Source of the DNA: Rheinheimera sp. SA_1
Lineage (GTDB): Bacteria; Pseudomonadota; Gammaproteobacteria; Enterobacterales; Alteromonadaceae
Assembly (NCBI RefSeq): GCF_001669775.1
Contig: NZ_LXWK01000019.1
Coordinates: 124,001-188,000, forward strand
DNA length: 64,000 bases
Direction: 5' to 3'
Of the stretch, positions 19,101 to 31,100 are shown one piece after another (the stretch's first letter is position 1; every line of letters starts with the position of its first letter). The notes beneath the pieces are model-generated. The model saw only the letters and a program-made list of their open reading frames with translations. It did no database searches and was not told the origin of the DNA. The position numbers and the translations under genes are program-made.

Positions 19101-22100
19101 CTGCGCCGGAGTTTGGCAATGACAGCTACAGCGCAGTCGAAACGGCAACAGAGCAATTGCTGGCCGGTATTTGGTGCCAATTATTGGGCTGTGAACGTGC
19201 CGGGCGTACCGACCACTTTTTTAAGCTGGGCGGGCATTCGCTGCTGACCACCCGGCTGGTATCCGCTATCCGCCAGGTGTTCGGTGTCGAGCTGACTATC
19301 AGGATGCTCTTTGATCATCCGCTGCTATGCGCACAGGCTGAGTTGATAGAACAGCAACTGGCTGCGGATTTGCCGGAACAGGGGGCACCGGTTTGTCTCA
19401 GTGCTGCAGAGCGTAGCGGTCCATTACCGCTGTCATTTGCCCAGCAACGGATGTGGTTTCTGAATCAGTACATGGGTGCAAATGCGGTTTATAACATTCC
19501 GCTGGCGCTGCGGCTGACCGGGACGGTGGACGCCACGGCGTTGATACAGGCGCTGGGCGAGCTCGAGCGTCGGCATCAGTCGTTGCGTACCCGTTTTGTC
19601 GTTTCATCTCATGAAGCGATGCAACTGATTGATGCAGAGCCGTGCGCCGTTGAGGAGGAGCTGCTGGATTTTGCCAGCGAGCTGCTGGTCGTCGTACAGC
19701 AGGAGCGTGGTTACTGCTTTGATTTGAGCCAACACAAACCCTACCGGGTGCGGCTGTTGCGTGACCGCTGCGACGAACAGGCGCTGGCGTTGTTACTGAC
19801 GATGCATCACAGCATTTCGGATGGTTGGTCGGTAGAAATTTTGCTGCGTGAGTTGACCGTGCTGTATCAGGCTTTCTGCGCAGGCGAACCTTCGCCGCTG
19901 GCGCCGCTGCCGCTGCAATATGCCGACTATGCGGTTTGGCAGCGCGGTATGCAGCAAGGGCCGCGTCTGGCGCATCAGCTCAGCTATTGGCGCTCTGCGT
20001 TGGATGGGCTGCCGGCGCTGCTGCAACTGCCTTACGACAAGCCTCGGCCGGCGTTACCAGGTTATGCGGGTAACACGTTGCGGTTTGATTTACCGCCAGC
20101 GCTGGTGCAGCAGTTGCAGCTGTTCAGCCGCCAGCATGATGTGACGGAATTCATGACGTTGCTGGCAGCATTTTCTGTGCTGCTTGGACGATACAGCGGT
20201 ATGGATGATATCGCTGTTGGTATTCCTACAGCGAACCGCAGCCACGGTGAGGTTGAAGGTTTAATCGGCTTTTTTGTCAATACTTTGGTCCTGCGGACCC
20301 AATTGCAGGACAAGCCGGATTTTGCTGCGTTAGTCGCCAGAACCCGCCATCAGGTGTTGCAGGCTTTGTCGATGCAGGATGTGCCTTTTGAGTTGCTGGT
20401 GGACGAACTGGTGCCAGAGCGCACGCCTTCGCACAGCCCGTTGTTCCAGGTGGCTTTTTCGCTGCAGAGCCAGGCTGTTGCTGCTATGCCGACAGTGACG
20501 CCCGTTTTTGCGGATCTGGCGGCGACTTTACCGCACAGTGCGACCGCAGCAGTGGCACGCTTTGATTTGGCGGTGAATCTGTACCAGGCCGGAGTAACCA
20601 TCAAAGGCGGTATTGAATACAGCACCGACTTATTTGAACACGATACTATCAGGCAGTTGTCGCAGCATTATCTGCAGCTGCTGCAACTGTTGCTGGATGC
20701 GCCGCAACTGGCAGTACAAAGCCATCAATTGCCAGGAACGGACTGCGACGCTGCGGTCACAAAGCTAAGCAATACGCCGCTGCAGAGGCTGTTGTCGCCG
20801 AAAGCTCTGCAATTGGCAGCTGTGCTGGCTGAGCAGGGAGTTGGTTTTGGGTCTGTGGTGGCTGTATCCGTGCAAGACCAGACACAGCGCTCAGCGGCAT
20901 TGTGCGCCGTTGTGCTGGTCGGCGCCTGTGCCGTTTTCGTGGATCCGCAAGCCCCGCGGCTCAGACAGGATTTTGTGCTGGCCGACAGCGAAGCGCGCTA
21001 CATCGTTAGCGACGCGGCTTGGCCGGCTCCGGCGCTTGTGGTCATTCGGTTTGACCAACTGCCGGCGGCAGATGTTGCTGCCGGTCGTACTGTCGATGAT
21101 GCGCAATGGTGTTGCCAACTGAGCGGCGACAGACTGGCTTGCCTGGTTTATCCGCTCTTGCCGGGCCTTGATCCGGTTGCGCTGAATGTTGAGCAGCTCA
21201 ATGCGCTGTTTGGCGCCGAGACTGTGGCGGACAGCCTGTTTTGCGGGGTCTGGAGCGAGCCGCTATTCAATGGCGGACAGCCGCCATTGCAGCTGCTGCG
21301 GCAGTTGAAGACGGACGGTGTGGTCGTAGCGCAGCCCGCTATTGCCAGTGCCAGAGTCTATTGTGCAGAGCTGCAGCCGGTTCCGGACGGAGTCTATGGT
21401 CGTTTGTATGTGGGCGGCGAGCTGGTCAGTCATAGTGTCTGGCGTCAAGGCGCCGTAGTATCAAAACCGCGCCATCAACTGCTGGCCGACAGCGCTCTGC
21501 TGGGGCGGTTGCGGGCGGACGGCAACTGGCAGTTGAAATTGCCGTCGCCGGCCGGCTTGTCCGGCAGAGCCTTGCTTGGTTGCACAGAAAGGCTACGGCA
21601 GTTGCCTGCGGTCACGGCCGCTGCTGTTGTCCGACGGGTTGTCGGTACGCAAAGCCAGCTAGCGGCTTATGTCGTCAGCGAGCAGTCAGCGCATGCGCTA
21701 CAACTGGCGTTGACTCGACAGCCGCTGGCTTGGCTGCCTGATTCGGTAACAGCTGTGCCGCAACTGCCATTGGATGCGACCGGGCGCTTTGCCGCTGAGT
21801 TGTTGCCGGCGCAAGCAGTATCGGCCAGTCAGCATGTAGCGCCAAGGAACGAGACTGAGCGGAAACTGCTGCTGATTTGGCAGCAAAAGCTGGACGTCGA
21901 CCCACTGAGCATTGATGACAATTACTTCAGTCTGGGCGGCGATTCCATCCGCTCCATCGCGCTGGTTGCGGAGGCGAAAGCGCAGGGGCTGGCCTGTTCT
22001 GTCAAGGACTTGTTTGCATACCCCACCGTGGCTCTGTTGGCTGCAAGGATCGAACAACAGCAAACGGCAGCTACGTTAGACTGGGACATTGCTCCTTTTG

Positions 22101-25100
22101 CACTGCTGGACGCGGCGGAGCTGGACTTGCTGGAAAGCCACTATGGACTGGCGGCGCTGCAGGATGCCTACCCGTTGTCGCAACTGCAACAAGGGATGGT
22201 GCTGCATGCGATGCAGGCAGCGTCGTTGGGTCTGTATCAGAATCTGCAGCTGTATTATTTTGCCGACCAGTGGGACCCGGTTTTGTTCGCCGAGGCATTT
22301 GAGTTTGTGCTGCACAAGCATCCGGTGTTGAAAAGTAAATGTCTGCTGCTTGGCAAACGTCCGTTGCAAGTCGTGCCGGTGCAGGCCGCAGTACCGCTGC
22401 AGGTGATGGATTGGACGGCCCAGAGCGAAGCACAAAGCCGTCTGGCCATTGAACAGTGGATGGCTGCCGAGCAATCTCAAGGTCTTGATATCAGCACAGG
22501 CTGGTGGCGCACCACCATCCATTTGTTACCGGACGGCGGTTTTGTCTTTGGTATTTTTGTGCACCACGCAATGTGGGACGGCTGGAGCCTTGAGAGCTTC
22601 GCCACCGAAATGTATGCCAGGTATCAGCAGCGGCGGCAAGGCGTGCTATTGCAACAGTCGCAGCCGTTACCGGGTTACAGCCGCTTTATTGCTTTGGAGC
22701 AGGCCGCGCTTTGCAGCGAAGCGCAACAGCAATATTGGCAGCACAGTACCGCGACCGGAGTAGTTCCCTGGTGGGCTGGCCGGCCAAAAGCCGGGCGCCG
22801 CTTGGTGCAGTGCGATATCACGACAGCTCAGAGTGCAGACCTTAGCCGCGCAGCCCGCCAGTTCGGCATTGCAGAAAAGAGCCTGTGGAGCAGTATCTAT
22901 TTGGTACTGTTGAATCTGTTGAACGGCGCGGACGCAACTCTGGGTTGTGTGTTGAATCAGGGGCGGCCGGAAATTCCGGATGGCGACCAGATTATCGGCT
23001 TGTTTCTGAATGCCTTACCGATAGCGGTACCGATGGCGGGGCGGAGCTGGCGCCAGTATGCTCAGGCGGTGGACCAACAGCTGACGGAACAACTGGACTA
23101 TCGGCATTATCCGCTGGCTGCCATCCAGCAGCAGAGCGGGTTGGATCTGTCCGCAGCTGTGTTCAACTATACCCATTGGCATGTTTATCAGACCGGTATC
23201 GATGGCGAGCGACCGCAGCAGCAACCACAGAAAGTCGCCGGCTTTGCCGAGACCAATTACCTGTTGATGTTCTCGGTAGAAAAAGTGGAGCCGCAAACTG
23301 GGTTTAAAGCATATGTCAGCCTGGATAGCGCGGCTTTTGACGAGGCCCAGGCTGAGCGGGTCAATGGTTACGTTCAACAGATTATCCGGCAGTTCTGTCA
23401 TGCACCCGCTAACCGGACTAGCACCGCAGCTTTGCTAAGTGCGCAGGAGTTTCAATTGGTGCGTTCAGGGCTATGCGGTCCGAAGCGGCAATACCCGCAT
23501 CAGCTTTGTCTGCATCAGTTGTTCGAAGCGCAGGCTGAGCAGCGCGGAGAAGCGGTTGCGCTACGTTGTGACGAGCGTAGCATCAGTTATCGTGAACTGA
23601 ATCGCACGGCAAACCAATTGGCCCACTGGCTGATAGCCCAGGGGGTGACACCGGAGGTCAGGGTGGCGCTGGTGATGCCGCGTTCCATCGAATTGATCTG
23701 TGCCATGTTGGCTGTGTTGAAAGCTGGCGGCGTTTATCTGGCCATTCCGCTTGAGGCGCCAGCGGCGCGGCAGCAGTATATGCTTGCTGACGCCGACATT
23801 CAGCTGGTGTTGCAGCAGCTTCCGGCTGTACAGGATCAATCTGTCGACAACCCTGCTGTCGACGTGCATCCCGTTCATCCGGCCTACCTGATTTACACCT
23901 CTGGCTCCACTGGAAAACCCAAAGGCGTACTCGGACTGCACCGTTCGGTGGTGAACCGGCTGTATTGGCTGGCCGGCGATATCGGGGTTGGTCCGACGGA
24001 CGTATTGTGCCAGAAGACCAGTGTTGGGTTTGTCGACCATGCGGCAGAGATATTTCAGGCGCTATGCTTCGGTGCCGAGTTGGTGATAGTCGACAGCGAC
24101 ATGCTGCGCCAACCTGAGCAGTTCAATGCGCTGCTGAACCGTTATGCGGTCACGCAGCTTACCTTGGTGCCTTCGCTGCTGACGATGTTGCTGTTGTCCG
24201 CTCAGATGCAGGTGCCGACGCTTCGGGCTTTGTTCTGCAGCGGAGAAGCGATGCTGGCGGATAAGCTGAGCGGCTTTGCCAGCAGTTTTCCGCAGGCAAC
24301 GCTTTATAACATCTATGGTTCGACCGAGGTTGGCGCTGATGTCAGCTGTGCCAAAGTCGATATTTACAGTGGTCAGGTTCCGATAGGCCGTATCATCGAC
24401 AACAATGACGCCATGGTGCTCAATGCAGATGGCGAGCCGGTACCGGCGGGAGTGCCGGGCCAACTGTATATAGGTGGCGATGGTCTGGCGCGGGGGTATC
24501 TGGCGCGACCGGCGCAGACTGCTGCGGCATTTGTGCCAAATCCATTCGGTCCGGCAGGTTCCCGCTGGTATGGCACTGGTGATCTGGTCCTGTTCAGGCA
24601 GGATGGCCAATTGGAATATCTGGGGCGTCTCGATCAGCAGGTGAAGTTGCGGGGCATCCGCATCGAGCCGGCAGAAGTCGAAGCTCAGTTGCTACAACAT
24701 CCTGCAGTAACCGATGCTGTGGTTCAGCTTCGGAACAGCCCGGCCGGTGAGCCACAGTTGGTGGCATGGGTGGTCAGTCAGCAGCAGGATAAGGTGCAGC
24801 TGTGCGACGAGCTGAAGCTGGCGGCCAGAGCGGCCTTGCCGGACTATATGGTGCCAACTGCGTTCGCCGTGCTTACCGCCTTACCGCTTAACACCAGTGG
24901 AAAGGTCGACCGGGTAGCGTTGCCGGTTGATCAGTTTTTGTCGCGCCTTTATGTGGCCCCGCAGGGCCAGTCTGAAACAGCACTGGCGGCGCTTTGGGCT
25001 GACTTACTTGGCGTGGCGACGGTGGGGCGGCAGGACAACTTTTTTGAACTGGGCGGGCATTCGCTGCTGCTGACTCAATTGATGACGAGGATCCGTGAGC

Positions 25101-28100
25101 AGTTCGTCGTAAAGGTTGGTTTGGCGCAATTGTTTGCCAGTCAGCGGTTGGACCAGCAGGCGTTGCTGCTGGAAAGCGAACGGCCTTCTGTCGACATCAT
25201 GCGGTTGACACCTATGCCGGCCGATGCGCCTGCGCTGCTGTCTTATGCTCAACTGCGGCTGTTTTTCCTGCACGAACTGCTGGGCCCCAATGCTATCTAC
25301 AACATGCCGCTGGCTTTGCGGCTCGCAGCCGACACGGATCTCGAGGCGTTGCAGCGATCGCTGCTGGCGCTGCAGCAGCGGCACGAGTCGCTGCGAACCC
25401 GTTTTATCGAGCAAAACGCTCAGGTGATTCAGGTCATTGAGGCGGTGCCTGCAGCTATCCCGTTGGAGCAGTTGGCGACTGTTGCTGAACTTAAGGCCGC
25501 CTGGCAGGCTGAACGTCGCTACTGTTTCGATTTGCGTAGCGACGTGCTATGTCGCATTCGCCTGCTGCAGGTTCAATCGAAGGACTATGCGCTGCTGCTG
25601 ACATTGCATCACAGCGTATCGGACGGCTGGTCAGTCAGTCTGCTGTTAAAAGAGCTGGCGTTGTTATACCAGGCTTTTGCCGCCGGGCAGACTGCGGCAT
25701 TACCGCCTTTATCACTACAATATCGCGACTTTGCCTATTGGCAGCGCCAATATCTGCAGCAAGGCGTCCTGGCTACTCAACTGGACTACTGGCGCCAGCA
25801 GCTGGCAGCACTGCCGCCTTCGCTGGATCTGCCGACGGATTGGCCAAGGCCTGCGCAGCAGACCTATCGCGGCGCGACGGCACCGCTGTCGTTGTCTGCC
25901 GCTTTAGTTGAAAGCCTGCAGCTGTTGGCGCTGAACCATGATGCAACGCTGTTTATGGTTTTGCAGGCCGCCTGGGCTGTGTTGTTGGGGCGTTATGCCG
26001 GTCAGCAGGACGTGGTTGTGGGCACTCCGGTGGCGGGGCGCAATCATCAGGCGACTGAGCAGTTGGTCGGCTTTTTTGCCAACACGCTGGTGCTGCGCAA
26101 TGACCTGTCCGGTCCGTTGAACTTTGTCGCTTTGCTGGCACGTACCCGCGATATGATGCGCCAAGCATATGCCCACCAGGATGTGCCATTTGAACGGCTG
26201 GTCGATGCTATTGCGCCTGAACGCGACCTCAGCCGTTCGCCGCTATTTCAGGTCATGCTGGTTTTGCAGAATGTGCCTATGCCTGATGAGGAACTGTCGA
26301 AGCTTGCGACACCGCTGAGTTTTGCTGACGAAGGGCAAGGTATAGCCCGGTTTGAGTTGACGCTGACGATGCAGCCGGGGCAGGACGGTTTGACAGGTCA
26401 GTTGGAGTATAACTGCGACCTGTTCAGCGCCGGACGCATCGATAAGATGCTGATTCATTTTGTCCGTCTGCTGACTGCCGTGGTACAGACTCCGATGCAG
26501 CTGTTGAGCCAATTGACGCTGCTTGATGACATGGAGCAGGCGCAGCAAACAGAACAGTGGAATGCGACGTCCGTCGATTTCCCGACCGAACTGACTTTGA
26601 ATCTTTGGTTTGAACAACAAACTGCGCAGACACCGGATGCTATCGCGCTGATCGATGGCGACAGACGCTGGAGCTTCCGTCAGTTGGACCAACGCAGCAA
26701 CCAGGTGGCTCATGCGCTGCTGGCTCGGGGTGTGGGCGCCGACACTGCTGTTGGTTTGTGGTTGGAGCGCTCGGCGGAGATGGTGATTGGCCTTTGGGGG
26801 ATTTTAAAAGCCGGTGGCTGTTATGTGCCACTGGAACCTGCATACCCGGTCGGCCGGCTGCGTTATATGCTGTCGAACAGCGGCGCCCGCATCGTGCTGA
26901 GTGCAGCATTGGGCGCCAGCGAACGGCCGCAGCTGCCCTCTGGCGTCCAGCTGCAATACATGGAAGATATCGGTGACGAATGGCCGCAAACCAGGCTGCA
27001 GCCGGCCAACACTGCAGGTAACCTCGCTTACATTCTGTATACTTCCGGCAGTACCGGCCAGCCCAAAGGGGTTGCGGTATCCCATCAGGCGGTCGTCAAC
27101 CGGATACACTGGATGAAAACCCGACTGGCGATGGGCCCGGCTGATCGGGTGCTGCAGAAAACACCGTTCAGCTTTGATGTGGCAGGTGTGGAATTTTTCT
27201 CCAGCCTGGCCGGCAGCACATTGGTGATAGCCAAGCCAGGCGGCCATCAGGATGCCAGTTATCTGGCAGCGCTGATAGAAATGGAAGCTATTAGCCTGGT
27301 CCACTTTGTGCCTTCAATGCTCAATGCTTTTTTGAATGCCGAAGGTTGGCAGCAATGCCGTTCAGTTCGGGCGGTGCTATGCAGCGGCGAAGCGTTGCTG
27401 CCAGCATTGCAACAACAGTTTTTTGGAATGGCCGGTACAGCTGAGCTGCTCAATTTGTATGGTCCGACCGAAACCACCATTGATGTGACCTGTTGGTCTT
27501 GTCTGCGCGACAACGACTCGGTCGCGATTGGCAAACCGATAGATAATATCCGCTGTTATGTCACCGACGAACAGCTGCAACTGCTGCCGGTGGGAGCCGT
27601 CGGCGAGTTGTTGATAGGGGGCGTGGGTTTGGCCCGCGGCTACATCAATCAGGCCGCGCTGACGGCAGCACGTTTTATTCCTGATCCATTCGCTGTCGCG
27701 CCGGGCGGGCGTCTGTACCGGACCGGTGACCTGGTCAGGCTGCGCGCTGATGGCAATATCGACTATCTGGGACGTGCAGATCATCAAGTGAAGATCCGCG
27801 GTTTAAGAATTGAGCTGGCGGAGATTGAAACCTTGTTGTGCAGCCATCCGTTGGTGAAAGAGGCTGTTGTGCTGGCGCTGCAACAACGTCTGATAGCCTA
27901 CCTGTGCCCTGTGCAGGCGGTGCCGGATTTGCTGGCCAGCGTTGGCAGCCTGCTACAGGCGCAGTTACCTGGCTATATGATACCGCAGCAGTTTGTGTTG
28001 CTTGAGGTCATGCCCCTGACTAGCAGCGGAAAAATTGACCGGAAGGGATTGCCGCAGCCGGCCGCAGAGCTGCAGTCAGACAGCTATCGGGCAGCGCAGA

Positions 28101-31100
28101 ACGAACTGCAAGCCGCATTGGTACAGTTATGGCAGCAGGTCCTGGCAGTGCAGCCGGTCGGCATAGACGACAATTTCTTTGCCAAAGGTGGCGATTCGAT
28201 TCTATCTATCGAACTGGTATCCAAAGCGAGAAGGCAGGGGCTATATCTGAATGTACAGCAGATCTTCCAGTATCCGACGATAGCGCAACTGGCTGCGCAA
28301 GCAGGTTTACAGCATCAGCAGATTGAGCAGGACGAGAGTCAGGGTGTCATGCCGTTGTTGCCGATCCATCATTGGTTTGGCGAGCAGCAGACGAGCAGAC
28401 CCGGGCAGTTCCATCAATCGAGGCTGTTGCAAACTCCGCCTGATGTTGATGTCAGCTTTATCAGACAGTGGGTGACTATGCTGTATCAGCGCCATGATGC
28501 GCTGCGGCTCAGTTATCAGCAGACTGCTGCCGGCTGGCAGGGACATTTTGTGCCTTTTGCCGCGCAATTGTTGGATGAAACGGTCAGCGAGCATAGGTTT
28601 GATACAGATTTTGCCTGCCAACTGATGCAGCTGGGCAGCCAGCTAAAAGCAGCGGTGGCGCTCAGCGACGGGCCGTTGCTCAGAGCGGCCTATTGTTATG
28701 ACACAGCGCACAGTAATGGTTATTTGCTGCTGATCTTTCACCATCTGATTATCGATGGTGTCAGCTGGCGGGTGCTGCTGGCAGATCTGCAGACGGCTTA
28801 TCAGCAGCATCGACAAGGGAAAATGCTAACGCCAGCACCGAAAACGACCAGCTATCAGCATTGGGCGCAGACATTGCTTGCTTATGCGCAAAGTACGAAG
28901 CTGCAGCAGCAACGCGATTTCTGGCTGCGACAGCTGGCACAGCCGCAAAGCTTGTTTACCGGCAGAGTTGGCAGGGCCTGCCACGCTCAGGCTGAACATC
29001 TGCTACTGAGTCTGGATGCCGAACTCAGCAGGCAACTGCTGACGGATTGCAGTATCAGTTACCGCACCCAGGTGCAGGATCTGCTGCTAACCGCATTGCT
29101 AAGGGCTGTGGCGCGTCTTACCGGTGAACGGTCGCTACGGGTTGATCTTGAGAGTCATGGCCGTGAAACTGCACAGTTTGCCGCGCTGGATTTGACTGAA
29201 ACCGTCGGCTGGTTTACCAGCCTATATCCGCTGTATTTACAGTTGGACACTGCCGATTTGGGCAGCCAGATCAAGTCGCTCAAAGAGCAGCTGCGAGCCG
29301 TTCCTGACCGTGGATTGGGTTATGGCGTTCTGCGTTATCTGGCTGCAGATCCACAGTTGCAGCAATTGGCAGCACAGAGGCCGGCGGCAGTGCTTTTTAA
29401 TTACCTGGGCCAGTTTGAAGGACAGGGCGGCCAGCCTGACACTTTTGCCACAGCGGCACTGGCGCATGGCCCCGATGTGGATCCGGACCGGGAGCGTTCG
29501 CATCCGCTGAGCTTTAATGGCCTGGTTACTGGTGGCCAACTGCAGTTTGTACTGGGTTTTAATGCCAGCCAGCTACCTCGCGACGACATCACCCAACTGG
29601 GGCAATGGTTTATTTCGGAATTGGAGCAGATAGTACTGCATTGCCGGGACCGGCAAGTTCGGGGCTATACGCCGAGCGACTTCCCGTTGGCGAGGCTTGA
29701 GCAGCAACAGCTGGACCTTTGGCAACAGCAATTGCCAGCATTGGAAGATGTCTACCCGGCAACCGGCATGCAGCAGGGGATGATCTTCCACAGTCGGATC
29801 GATGCCAGCAAAGAAGCCTACGGCACGCAAATCCATCTGGATTTTGGCGGAACCTTCGATGCTGTAGCCTTCAAAGCCGTCTGGCAGCTCATCGTGCAGC
29901 GGCACAGCTTGTTTCGCACTGCTTTTGCGGAGACGGCCGACGGGCAGATGTTGCAGTTGGTGTATGCCAATGTTGAATTGTCTTGGTGCGAGCAGGATTG
30001 GCGTCAGCTCTCTGCGGCTGAACAAGAAACTCGTTTTTATCAGCATCGCAAAGCGGTGAAGGCGCAGGGCTTTGATTTTATCAGCGCTCCGCTGATGCGG
30101 ATGAGCCTTATTCGATTGGCAGATCAGCATTATCGGTGGTTATGGACCCATCATCATAGTTTGTTGGATGGCTGGAGCTTGCCGCTGGTATTTGACGACA
30201 TGTTGCGCGGTTACCACGCGCAATCTTTGCAGAGAAGCGCGGATTTGGCACCGGTGATGCCCTATCGGCATTACGTCGCATGGCTGGTTGAGCAAGATAG
30301 CGCAGCAGCACAAGCCTACTGGCGCCAGTACCTGGCCGGGCTGGCAGGGCCATTCCAGCTCAGTATCGCCAACTCCGATAGCGGCAGCATTGAGCAGGGA
30401 CAGCGGGAAAAACGCCTGGTGCTGCCGAATACCAGCAGTCAGGGGCTGCAAAGGCAGGCTAGGCGTCATGGCGTCACTATCAATGCGATGTTGCAGGCCG
30501 GCTGGGCATATCTGTTGCATCGTTACAGTGGCGAAACTGACGTTTTGTACGGCCAAACCGTTTCGGGGCGCAGTAGTGATGTTGCTGGCATTGGTCAGAT
30601 GGTTGGGCTTTTTATCAATACATTGCCAGCCCGTGTCCGGTTTGATAGGCAATTGACTGTTGCTACTTTGCTGCAGCGTATTCATCAGGCGCAGGTTGAG
30701 CGCGAGCAATACGGCTATCTGCCGTTGATCGACATCCAGGCAGCTGCCGCGCTGCCACCAGGCCAGCAACTGTTCGACTCCCTGCTGGTCTTTGAAAATT
30801 ACCCTATTTCCGAAGCGGTGCGGCAAGCGGCTGAGCACAAAGCAGATGACAGTCAATTGCAGGTGATCGGCATGGGCAATACCCAAGGGACCGAGTATGG
30901 CCTGCATCTGATTATTCAACCAGGCGAGACCTTGACGATTGATTTGGTGTATTTGACGGCTGCATACAGTGACAGTATTGCCGCACAGTTGCTGGAACAT
31001 TTTGCCGTGATTTTGCAGGCGCTGAGTCTCGGTGAAGTGCAGTCGGTAGCTGCCTTGCCTTATTTGTTGCCGGTCGAATTGCAGCCTGTGGTTAATCAGA

